Source: Verrucomicrobiales bacterium (GTDB taxonomy: Bacteria; Verrucomicrobiota; Verrucomicrobiia; Verrucomicrobiales; V1-33). Taken from it: a stretch of 30,080 nucleotides of DNA. Numbering within the stretch: position 1 is the stretch's first letter; each line of letters opens with the position of its first letter. A model generated the notes under the pieces. That model was not told the origin of the DNA. It was given only the letters and a program-made list of their open reading frames with translations, and ran no database searches. Below are positions 15,618 through 23,187 of this stretch, piece by piece. The stretch is taken from contig JALRGF010000717.1 of assembly GCA_023253495.1 (NCBI GenBank), forward strand, positions 1 to 30,080, written 5' to 3'. Made by a program: the position numbers and the translations under genes.

Positions 15618-16909
15618 GGTCGGGCGGGGACGGGGCAGGTGCTGCCGCGCAGCAGCGGGTTGTTGGGGCGGGTGTAGGTGGCGTGGACCACGGTGATGTT
15701 GCGCATGGCGAAGGCGGCTTCGCAGTACTGCAGGTAGTAGTTCCACTTGCGCACGAACCGGTCGTCGAAGCCGAGTGCCCGCACGTCATCGATCCGGTCG
15801 TTGAAGACGCGGTGCCACTCGCGCAGGGTGCGGGCGTAATCGAGGCCGAGGTCGTCGAGCCGGTGCAGGAACAGGTCGCCGGTCCGCTGCAGCGCGGCAT
15901 TGACGCGTCCGAGGCTCAGGAGCAGGGAGCCGGGAAAAATGTGTTTCTGAATCCAGTCGACGCCGCGCCGGAGCTGGGCGTGGCGGGAGTCGGGCACGGT
16001 GATGTACTGGAGGGCGACGAGGCCGTGCGGGGCGAGGACCTCGTGGATTTTGGCGAAAAACGTCTCGAGGTAGCGGTCGCCGAGCGCCTCCATCATTTCG
16101 ATCGACGCGACCTTGTCGAAGGTGCCGCGGATGTCGCGGTAGTCCTGAAGGCGCAGGTCGATGCGGTCGCTGAGCCCTTCGCGGGCGATCCGTTCCCGGG
16201 CGTGATCATACTGTTGCTGCGAGATGGTGACGGTGGTCACGCGGCATCCGTGATGCCTGGCGGCATGGCAGGCGAATCCTCCCCAGCCGCTGCCGATTTC
16301 GAGGACGTGGTCGTGCGGTTGGAGCCGGAGCTGGCGGCAGAGCGCCTCGTATTTCGCGTGCTGGGCGTCCTCGAGCGGCTGGTCCGGCGCGGAGAACAGG
16401 GCGCTGGAGTAGGTCATGGTCGGGTCGAGCCAGATCCGGTAGAAATCGTTTCCGAGGTCGTAATGTTCGGCGATGTTGCGGCGGGCGGTGGTGCGGCTGT
16501 TCGGGCGCAGAAGGTGGAGCGAGCGGTTCCAGGCGCGCAGGATATTGAGGGTGAACGAGCGCAGTTTCGAGCCGCTGAGGGCCGGGGTGTTGTCGAGGTT
16601 GTGAATGGCCCAGGCGATGACGCGCTCGATGCTGTCGGTGTCCCAGTCGCCGTCAACGTAGCTTTCGCCGAAGCCGACATCACCGAAGAGGATGACTTTC
16701 TGGAAGAAGGCCTCGTGGCGGATGCGCAGGGTGGCGCTGATCTCGCTGCCGGGGGTGCCGATGACGCGGCTGGTGCCGTCGGGCAATTCGAGGCGCAGGC
16801 AGCCGGCGGACATGCGGCCGAGGGCGTGGAGCACGTGGCGCTGATAGAAGCCGGCGGGAGCGGCGGCGAGGGCGGCGGCATCGGTGACGGCGACGGTGGA
16901 GTTGTTCAT
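15614..16909 (-). CDS. cfa: cyclopropane-fatty-acyl-phospholipid synthase family protein, plant-like subtype
   Basis: 431-aa SAM-dependent enzyme acting on unsaturated acyl chains of membrane phospholipids, making cyclopropane or methylated chains. It has the N-terminal lid region (FGDVGFGESYVDGDWDTDSI), ARRNIAEHYDLGNDFYRIWL, the SAM loop VLEIGSGWGGFACHAARHHG, IEMMEALGDRY, and the C-terminal WEYYF-like RKWNYYLQYCEAAF. The position of the bicarbonate-ligand His of E. coli Cfa appears to be Gln (ALQYITVPDSR), as in plant cyclopropane synthases. The start at 16909 is set by ATGA overlap with the DUF1365 stop and an AAAGAAG sequence upstream. The product could be cyclopropane, methyl-branched or furan-type acyl chains. 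Confidence 0.92.
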   Translation of the reverse strand: MNNSTVAVTDAAALAAAPAGFYQRHVLHALGRMSAGCLRLELPDGTSRVIGTPGSEISATLRIRHEAFFQKVILFGDVGFGESYVDGDWDTDSIERVIAWAIHNLDNTPALSGSKLRSFTLNILRAWNRSLHLLRPNSRTTARRNIAEHYDLGNDFYRIWLDPTMTYSSALFSAPDQPLEDAQHAKYEALCRQLRLQPHDHVLEIGSGWGGFACHAARHHGCRVTTVTISQQQYDHARERIAREGLSDRIDLRLQDYRDIRGTFDKVASIEMMEALGDRYLETFFAKIHEVLAPHGLVALQYITVPDSRHAQLRRGVDWIQKHIFPGSLLLSLGRVNAALQRTGDLFLHRLDDLGLDYARTLREWHRVFNDRIDDVRALGFDDRFVRKWNYYLQYCEAAFAMRNITVVHATYTRPNNPLLRGSTCPVPARP

Positions 16910-17826
16910 GGCTTCTTTCCCGAAAGGGAGGCGTGGGGGTGCAGGACGTCGCGCTGCAGGCCGGGGTCGGCGGCTTTGGGGTGCCAGGGGATGCGTTTGA
17001 GCCAGAGGAGCAGCGCGTGCCAGTGGATGAGCAGGATGACTTTGAGGGTGACCAGCGGGCACCGCAGGGTGGCTGCCCAGAGGGTGGCGGTGGTCAGCGG
17101 GCGGCGGCGCCCGGTCAGCGCGCTGAGCAGCACCGGCCGCCCGCCGTCGTACTCGTCGACGTGCATCTCCAGGGTCTCGCCGGGCGGGTGCAGTTTGAAG
17201 TCGAAGTTCAGGTCGAGGCGGGAGAACGGAGAGACGTAAAAGTGTTTGGGGGTCAGACGCCGGAATGATCCATCGTCCTGCGGGGTGTCCAGCAGATATG
17301 GCTTCATTTCGCCGAACGTGTTCCGGACCTCGGCGACGGCGGCGAGGGGGCGGCCGGTGGCGATGTCGTTGATGAAATAGAACGAGACCGGGTTGAAGAC
17401 GTAGCCGAAGACGCGGGGCAGGGTGACCAGGGTGACGCGGAGGTCGGAAGGCGCGTCCGGCAGCGGGTGCCCCTGGTCGGCGATCCAGTCGAGCAGGTGG
17501 TCTTTGAGCGAAGCCGAGGTGGTTTCCGGGCGGGTGAGGTGGTCGCGGTCGCGGAACTCGTAGACATGGCGGCGGTTGCGCGAGAACCCGCGCACGCGTC
17601 GGGCGACCTCGTCGATTTCGTCGAGGTCGAGCGCGAGCATGAAGATGTGGTGGATGAACCGGTGTTCGCGGGGGCCGAGCCGGTGGTGCATGACTGAGCA
17701 GTCATACAGGGCGGAGCGGAGCGGGCCGGGAACGTCCGGGGAGCGGCCGGTGTCCGGGCGCGCCGGGCCGGGCGTGGGCCGGGGCGCCGGTGTGGCGGCG
17801 GTCGGTACCGGGGTGGTCACGCCCAT
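16906..17826 (-). CDS. DUF1365 family protein
   Basis: 306 aa. After a Pro/Ala-rich N-terminal tail of about 35 residues the DUF1365 domain begins at SALYDCSVMHHRLGPREHRF. It continues with the conserved FGYVFNPVSFYFINDI, VAEVRNTFGEMKPYLL and KHFYVSPF. A hydrophobic C-terminal segment (CPLVTLKVILLIHWHALLLW) suggests membrane attachment. The molecular function is not settled; the family almost always lies beside an FAD amine-oxidase-like protein and a Cfa, as here. ATG 17826 overlaps the upstream stop by 10 bases. The in-frame GTG at 17820 would give a GTGA overlap that fits the pattern of this operon. Confidence 0.9.
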   Translation of the reverse strand: MGVTTPVPTAATPAPRPTPGPARPDTGRSPDVPGPLRSALYDCSVMHHRLGPREHRFIHHIFMLALDLDEIDEVARRVRGFSRNRRHVYEFRDRDHLTRPETTSASLKDHLLDWIADQGHPLPDAPSDLRVTLVTLPRVFGYVFNPVSFYFINDIATGRPLAAVAEVRNTFGEMKPYLLDTPQDDGSFRRLTPKHFYVSPFSRLDLNFDFKLHPPGETLEMHVDEYDGGRPVLLSALTGRRRPLTTATLWAATLRCPLVTLKVILLIHWHALLLWLKRIPWHPKAADPGLQRDVLHPHASLSGKKP

Positions 17827-19091
17827 AGAGGCTCTCCGGTGAGGGCTCGGGCGCATTCCAGGGCGCTGGTCAGTCCGTCCTCGTGGAAGCCGTATTTGAA
17901 CCAGGCGCCGGCGAAATACGTCGTCTGGTCAGGGGCGATCCGGTTAAGGTCCGGAAGCTCGCGCTGGGCGCGGATGGCATCGAGGGTGAACAGCGGGTGT
18001 TCGTAGTCGATTTCGCGGAGTACGGATTCCGGGGCCACCCGGCCGCGGCAGTTGAGGGACACGAAGTACTGGCGGCGGTCGGAGACTCCCTGGAGGCGGT
18101 TCATCCAATAGTGGGTTTCGGGCCATTCGCCGCCGTCCGGCCGGCGGGCGATGCGGTAGTTCCATGACGCCCAGCAGCGCCGGGTGCGCGGCATGACGCT
18201 TTCGTCGGTGTGCAGGGTGGCGGTATTCGGCTGGTAGGCGAAAGCGCCGAGCAGACGGGATTCCCGGTCAGTCGGGTCGGCCAGCAGCCGCAGGGCCTGA
18301 TCGGCATGGCAGGCGAGGATGACTTTGTCGTAGCGTTCCGTGGAGCCGTCGCTGGCGCGGACCTCGACCTGTGCGCCCTGGCGGGTGAGGCGCACGGCGG
18401 CGCGGCCGGTGTGCAGGCGGTCTCGGAACGGCGAAGTGAGTTTTTCCACGTAGCGGGCGGCGCCGCCGGTGACCGTCCACCACGGATGCTGGGTGCTCAG
18501 TCCGAGGAACCCGTGGTTGTGCCAGAACCGCAGCAGGGTGGTGGCGGGAAAGTCCGCCATTTTTTCCGGTGGCGTGCTCCAGACCGCGCTGCTCATCGGG
18601 ACCAGATAGTGGTTCATCATGTCCGCGCCGTAGCCGCAGGCGTCGACGTATTCGCGCAGGGTCATTGACTGCCAGCGCGGGTCGTCAAGCGCGGGCACTG
18701 CCTCGGTGTTGAAGCGGTGGATGGCGCGCAGCAGGTTCCAGTGGCGCGGGCGCCACAAGTTGCGCCGCTGGCCGAAGAGCAGATTCAGGCTGCCGCCGTT
18801 GTACTCGAGGCCGGTGGGCGTGTGCTGCACGCTGAACGACATGTCGGTCGGCTTCGTTTCCACCCCGAGTTCGCGGAAAAGCCGGGTCAGGTTCGGGTAG
18901 GTGACATGGTTGAAGACCATGAAACCGGTGTCGATCGGCACCGGCTGTCCGTCTTCGTCCACGGTGACCGTGTGGGTGTGGCCGCCCGGACGTTTTTCGG
19001 CCTCGTAGACGGTCAGGTCGGTGCGGGCGTGGAGGAAGTGCGCGCATCCGAGACCGGCGATCCCGGACCCGATGATGGCGAGGCGGGTCAT
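17817..19091 (-). CDS. FAD-dependent amine-oxidase-like protein linked to CFA synthase
   Basis: 424-aa flavoprotein. The N-terminal dinucleotide-binding motif is IIGSGIAGLGCAHFL, followed by YEAEKRPGGHTHT, then DTGFMVFNHVTYPNLTRLF and DMSFSVQ. The C-terminal FAD contact is YFAGAWFKYGFHEDGLTSAL. These segments match the N-terminal domain of plant cyclopropane synthases (fused there to a Cfa domain) and stand-alone bacterial proteins next to DUF1365 and cfa. A likely role is oxidation, desaturation or reduction of the modified acyl chain; this is inference. It starts within an ATGA overlap with the lipocalin gene. Confidence 0.93.
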   Translation of the reverse strand: MTRLAIIGSGIAGLGCAHFLHARTDLTVYEAEKRPGGHTHTVTVDEDGQPVPIDTGFMVFNHVTYPNLTRLFRELGVETKPTDMSFSVQHTPTGLEYNGGSLNLLFGQRRNLWRPRHWNLLRAIHRFNTEAVPALDDPRWQSMTLREYVDACGYGADMMNHYLVPMSSAVWSTPPEKMADFPATTLLRFWHNHGFLGLSTQHPWWTVTGGAARYVEKLTSPFRDRLHTGRAAVRLTRQGAQVEVRASDGSTERYDKVILACHADQALRLLADPTDRESRLLGAFAYQPNTATLHTDESVMPRTRRCWASWNYRIARRPDGGEWPETHYWMNRLQGVSDRRQYFVSLNCRGRVAPESVLREIDYEHPLFTLDAIRAQRELPDLNRIAPDQTTYFAGAWFKYGFHEDGLTSALECARALTGEPLWA

Positions 19092-19717
19092 GGCGGGGAG
19101 CCTCCGGGCGGCACCTGCGGCACCTTGACGAATTTTGCCGGGTCATACCCCTGATCAGCCAGACGCCGGAGGATGCCGGCGTACACGTCGTCGGGCAGCG
19201 TGCGCTCCCGGGCCATGATCCATCCGTATCGGCGCGACGGATGCCCGATCACGGTCCACCGGTATTCGGGATCAAGGTCGATGATGAGGTAGGCCACTTT
19301 GAGGATCGGCAGGAACCGCACGCGCCACTCCGCGTTGGTTTGGGTGTTGACAACCTCTGCGGAAAAATCAAAGCGCTTGACCGGTGCGTCCCACGACCCG
19401 CGACGGAAAACAAACCAGTTGGCGATGGTGCCGTCCGGGCGCAGGGCGTAGCTTTCCACGGAGTCGTAGGCGTTGCGTTCCGCGAAATACGGGATGTTGG
19501 CGATGACGCGCCAGTCACCCATGAAACGGGGCAGGTCGACCTTGGGTACGGTGCGCAGCGGGGACTTGGACATGCGGTTGGCGGATGGAGCGGCCGTGGT
19601 AGCAGGCGGGGCGGAGGGGAGCCGGCCCGAAGGCGCGGCGCACGAAGCCAGCCCCGCAGCTACCATCAGGCTGAAGATCAGCCGGCCGGTCAAGTGATTC
19701 TTATGGCATCCACACAT
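19088..19717 (-). CDS. blc: bacterial lipocalin (Blc-like) lipoprotein
   Basis: 209 aa. From ATG 19717 the N-terminus is a lipoprotein signal (NHLTGRLIFSLMVAAGLASC, lipobox LASC). A Ser/Pro/Ala-rich spacer of about 30 residues precedes the lipocalin domain. That domain has VDLPRFMGDWRVIANIPYF (lipocalin GxW motif), NWFVFRRGSWDAPVKRFDF, YLIIDLDPEYRWTVIGHPSR and the family ending near YGWIMARERTLPDDVY. Blc proteins bind fatty acids and lysophospholipids at the envelope. It is the first gene of the minus-strand lipid operon. The open frame extends to 19855, but only the start at 19717 gives a clean lipobox. Confidence 0.92.
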   Translation of the reverse strand: MCGCHKNHLTGRLIFSLMVAAGLASCAAPSGRLPSAPPATTAAPSANRMSKSPLRTVPKVDLPRFMGDWRVIANIPYFAERNAYDSVESYALRPDGTIANWFVFRRGSWDAPVKRFDFSAEVVNTQTNAEWRVRFLPILKVAYLIIDLDPEYRWTVIGHPSRRYGWIMARERTLPDDVYAGILRRLADQGYDPAKFVKVPQVPPGGSPP

Positions 19718-19997
19718 GCCTAGGAAAACGCGGATCGCCGTCAATGGGATGCGCCGGGGGCTCCGGGGAGCGGACAGGCCGCAGGTGGGCGCACCGCAAA
19801 CCATGGTGCCATCTGCGGGGTGGCCCATCGGAAGAGTGTTCATAAGAGCATTCACAGGTTCTCAAGTGCATCAACGCCTTCCCGGCCCGCACCGGCTGTC
19901 TCCGGTCCTCTTTCAAGTTAATTCCCTGATTTTTCCTTGGCCAAGGCGGGGATGCCGGCTTTATTTCCAAAGTTTTTGTCCAGCCCCAATCCCCGTC
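19718..19997. promoter_or_regulatory. divergent control region between the lipid operon and korB
   Basis: 280 bases between divergent genes. It must hold the promoters of both the minus-strand lipid operon and korB. On the minus strand TTGAGA (19865-19860) and TATGAA (19844-19839) with a 15-base spacer form a weak sigma70-like candidate. I could not recognise a convincing ECF-sigma (RpoE/ChrR-type) site. Proteobacterial relatives of the operon are known to be under such control. Confidence 0.45.
19937..19965 (+). promoter_or_regulatory. candidate promoter of korB
   Basis: TTGGCC (19937-19942) and TTTATT (19960-19965) are separated by exactly 17 bases. The region is AT-richer than its surroundings. 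The predicted start of transcription would lie about 25 bases before the korB ATG. Matches to the consensus are only partial. Confidence 0.3.
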
Positions 19998-20927
19998 ATG
20001 TCCGCCACCGCCCCGGCCGCCACCCTCGACTCCGCCACCGCCGCTTCCGCCGGCGAAGCCAAACTGACCAAGAAAATTCTCACCGCCGACCATCCGACGT
20101 GGTGTCCGGGATGCGGTGACTTCGCCGTGTTGGCGAGCTTTTACAAGGTTCTGGAGAAACTCCAGTATCCCCATGAGAAGATTGTCTGTGTCGCGGGCAT
20201 TGGCTGCTCGTCGCGCTTTCCGTATTTCGTCAACAGCCACGGCATCCACTTCATCCACGGCCGCGCCCTGCCGCTGGCCACCGGCATCTCGCTGAGCCGC
20301 CCGGACCTCCATGTTTTTGTCTTCGGGGGGGATGGCGACGGCTTCTCGATCGGCGGCAACCACCTCAACCACGCCGCCCGGAAGAACATCCGGCTCACCT
20401 ATGTCGTCATGGACAACTTCGTCTACGGCCTGACCAAGAACCAGACGAGCCCGACCTCGCCGGTCGGACGCAAATCGAAGACCGACCCCCAGGGGAGCTT
20501 TGACCGCCCGATCAACCCGATGAAGCAGCTCCTGGCTACCGGGGCCACCTTTGTCGCGCGCACCCACGCCACGCAGGTGGCGCACATGAATCAAATGTTC
20601 GAGCGCGCGATCCGGCACGACGGCTTTTCGGTGGTCGAGTGCCTGAGCGAGTGCACGATGTTTTATCCCGGGGCTTTTGACGACGCGGTGCCGCGCAAGG
20701 GCGGTGTCTTTGACACGATTGACGAGACGCAGCACGACACCTCCAGCGACATAGCCGCGTGGCAGCTGGCGGACCTTCCCGCCCCGGGCAAATACGGCGT
20801 TTTTTACGAGACCAAGCGCCCGACCAAAAATGCCATGGAGCTCAATTACATTGCGGAAACCCAGGCCCGGCTTGGCGGCGCCAGCCAGAAGGACCTGCTC
20901 CGCAAGCGCTTTGAAGCGATGCGGTAA
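19998..20927 (+). CDS. korB: 2-oxoglutarate:ferredoxin oxidoreductase beta subunit
   Basis: 309-aa thiamine-diphosphate-binding subunit of a 2-oxoacid:ferredoxin oxidoreductase. KorA/KorB enzymes oxidise 2-oxoglutarate to succinyl-CoA, or run reductively, with ferredoxin. The cluster-ligand Cys residues are present in PTWCPGCGD, GIGCSSRFP and SECTMFYPG. The ThDP-Mg motif is GGDGDGFSIGGNH, followed by NFVYGLTKNQTSPTSP, which is strongly typical of KorB. Start ATG 19998 precedes an Ala/Ser-rich tail before homology at KKILTADHPTW. The alpha subunit gene korA, normally directly upstream, is absent: the neighbours are the divergent lipocalin gene and the cyclase-like gene. Confidence 0.93.
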   Translation: MSATAPAATLDSATAASAGEAKLTKKILTADHPTWCPGCGDFAVLASFYKVLEKLQYPHEKIVCVAGIGCSSRFPYFVNSHGIHFIHGRALPLATGISLSRPDLHVFVFGGDGDGFSIGGNHLNHAARKNIRLTYVVMDNFVYGLTKNQTSPTSPVGRKSKTDPQGSFDRPINPMKQLLATGATFVARTHATQVAHMNQMFERAIRHDGFSVVECLSECTMFYPGAFDDAVPRKGGVFDTIDETQHDTSSDIAAWQLADLPAPGKYGVFYETKRPTKNAMELNYIAETQARLGGASQKDLLRKRFEAMR

Positions 20928-21080
20928 CCAGACCGGCCCCCGCTCCGGAGCGGATGCCCCGGTGACCGGGTGGACTGCTCCGCGGACCTCGGGCATGGGG
21001 GGATGTCCGGTTTTGTGGTGACGTCTCTGGCGCGGTCGCGGCACGGTGCCGTCCCGCGATCTGACCATTCCTCTTTTCCC

Positions 21081-23183
21081 ATGCCAGGATTCAACCGCCT
21101 CAGTATCCAATCGAAGATGATCCTGCTGCTTCTGGCAGTCAGCCTGCTGTCGATTGGCGTGATCTCGTGGATCGGCTACCGCTCGGCCCGCGAAGCGCTC
21201 ATGACCGCCACGCGCAACCAGCTGCAGGGCGTGCGGGTGGCCAAAACGACCACGCTCAAGGCGATGCTGGAATCGTTGCGCGACCAGGTCGTTTCCATTT
21301 CCGACAGCAAAGCGGTCATCGAAGGCATGGTGGCTTTCCGTGAGGCGCACCGCGAGCTGGCGGGGCTGACCCTGCCGCCTGCGGAAAGCGCGCAGCTCGA
21401 CGCCTTCTACCGTGATTATTTCATTCCCGAACTGGACCGGAACGTGCCAGGCACCCCGGTGGTGGAACAATATCTGCCGAACCGGCCGGCTGAGCGTTAC
21501 CTGCAATACCACTATACCGTGGCCAATCCCGCGGCCTACGGAGACAAACAAAACCTGGAAAAGGCGCCGGGGGACGCCTCCGCCTACGGCCGGACGCATG
21601 CCGAACTGCACAAGTTTTTCGCCCGCGCGGTCAAGATTTTCGGGTTCCAGGACATGATGCTGATCGACGCTGATTCCCTGGACATCATTTATACCTACGA
21701 AAAGACGACGGAGCTCGGCACCAGTCTCGACAACGGTCCTTACGCCGGCACCCTGCTGGGTGTCAAAGTGCGGGCGATGCGGCAGCAGAAGGACCGCGAC
21801 GACTTCAAGATCGTCGACTTCGAGGCATTCCGCCCGAACCTCGGGCGCCCGATGGGGTTTGCGCTCAGTCCGGTTTTTGACGGGGCGCGCATGACCGGCA
21901 TTCTGGCGCTGCAGTTTCCGATTGATACCTTCAACAGCGTGCTCACCGGAAACTTCCGATGGAAGGAGGAGGGCATGGGCGAGACGGGCGAGACGTATCT
22001 GGTCGGGCCGGATGGCACGATGCGCAGCCGTTCGCGTTTCATGTATTCCGACCCCGAGGGGTTCCTGAAGTCGATGGCGGGGAGCAAGGTCCCGACCAGC
22101 CTGGTCGACCAGATCCGACGCCAGGGCAATGTCCTTTGTGTTCTGCCTGTTGAGTCCCCGACGGCGGAGGCGGCCCTCAACGGCCAGTCCGGGATCATGG
22201 AAACGACCGATTACCGAGGCCGCGAAGTGCTGAGCGCCTATGGTCCGCTTGAGCTTGACTCTCTGCGCTGGGGTGTGCTTGCCGAGATGGATCTGGCCGA
22301 AGCGGAGGCGCCGGTGCGTGCGTTTGCCCGCCGCGGGGTCATTGCGGCCGCTGGCCTTTCGCTGCTGGTGGCGGTGGCGGCTCTGGGAGCTGCGTACGGG
22401 CTCACGCGGCCGTTGCGTCTCCTCGCCGACGGTGCGCGTCGTCTCGGGGCCGGTGAAACCGACGTGCAGGTGACGGTCCGTTCGCGGGATGAATTCGGTG
22501 AGCTGGCCGAGGTGTTCAACGACATGTCAGCCAGCATCAGGACGCAGAAGGAGTCGCTGGAACGCCAGGTGCGGGAGAACCAGGAGTTGCTGCTGAGCAT
22601 CCTGCCGGCCTCCGCCGTGGCCCAGCGTCTCGAGGGCGATGAGAAGGCGAACCGCGAATTTGCCGACGTCACCGTGCTCTTTGCCGAAATCCTCGGGATG
22701 GAGGAATTCAGCGCGCGTGCCGGCGAGGCCCGGACCCTGGCCCTGCTCGGCGACCTCATCGGCGCCATTGACGAAGCCGCGGAACGGGCGGGCATCGAAA
22801 AAGTCAAAACCATCGGTGGCTCGTATCTCGCGGTCTGCGGGCTGTCGCTGCACCGGCCGGACCACGCGCGTCGCGTTGTCCAGTTCGCCCAGGAAATGGC
22901 GCGCATCCTCTCGATCTTCAATCGTGATGAAAATGCCGGCCTCTCGCTGTCGGTGGGCATCAATTCCGGACCGGTGGTCGGCGGGGTGGTCGGTCGCCGC
23001 CGGTTTCTTTATGATCTCTGGGGCGACACCGTGACGATGGCCCGGCGCCTGGCGGGCGGCGATGCGGCGGCCATCCGGGTGACCGCCTCGGTGCGTGACC
23101 GACTGGGTGATCAGTTCCATTTCCGGGGGCCGGTCCGGACCGACGCCAAGGGCGGCGGCGAGGCTTGGGAAGTGACCGCCTGA
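21081..23183 (+). CDS. membrane sensor with HAMP and degenerate class III nucleotide cyclase domain
   Basis: 700 aa. A first transmembrane helix (MILLLLAVSLLSIGVISWIGY) is followed by a large extracytoplasmic sensor region of about 375 residues, probably a double Cache-type domain with FFARAVKIFGFQDMMLIDAD and GETYLVGPDGTM. A second helix (VIAAAGLSLLVAVAALGAAYGL), a HAMP domain (TRPLRLLADGARRLGAGETD), a short coiled coil and a C-terminal cyclase domain complete it. Both metal Asp positions are changed: FAEILG (Glu536) and KTIGGSY (Gly580). The transition-state Asn is Thr652 in WGDTVTMARRL. The base-recognition Lys576 and Asp645 and Arg656 remain. It cannot be a normal homodimeric cyclase. It ends 4 bases before a MscS-like channel gene. 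Start ATG 21081 is chosen because homology begins there. Confidence 0.88.
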   Translation: MPGFNRLSIQSKMILLLLAVSLLSIGVISWIGYRSAREALMTATRNQLQGVRVAKTTTLKAMLESLRDQVVSISDSKAVIEGMVAFREAHRELAGLTLPPAESAQLDAFYRDYFIPELDRNVPGTPVVEQYLPNRPAERYLQYHYTVANPAAYGDKQNLEKAPGDASAYGRTHAELHKFFARAVKIFGFQDMMLIDADSLDIIYTYEKTTELGTSLDNGPYAGTLLGVKVRAMRQQKDRDDFKIVDFEAFRPNLGRPMGFALSPVFDGARMTGILALQFPIDTFNSVLTGNFRWKEEGMGETGETYLVGPDGTMRSRSRFMYSDPEGFLKSMAGSKVPTSLVDQIRRQGNVLCVLPVESPTAEAALNGQSGIMETTDYRGREVLSAYGPLELDSLRWGVLAEMDLAEAEAPVRAFARRGVIAAAGLSLLVAVAALGAAYGLTRPLRLLADGARRLGAGETDVQVTVRSRDEFGELAEVFNDMSASIRTQKESLERQVRENQELLLSILPASAVAQRLEGDEKANREFADVTVLFAEILGMEEFSARAGEARTLALLGDLIGAIDEAAERAGIEKVKTIGGSYLAVCGLSLHRPDHARRVVQFAQEMARILSIFNRDENAGLSLSVGINSGPVVGGVVGRRRFLYDLWGDTVTMARRLAGGDAAAIRVTASVRDRLGDQFHFRGPVRTDAKGGGEAWEVTA

Positions 23184-23187
23184 CCAG

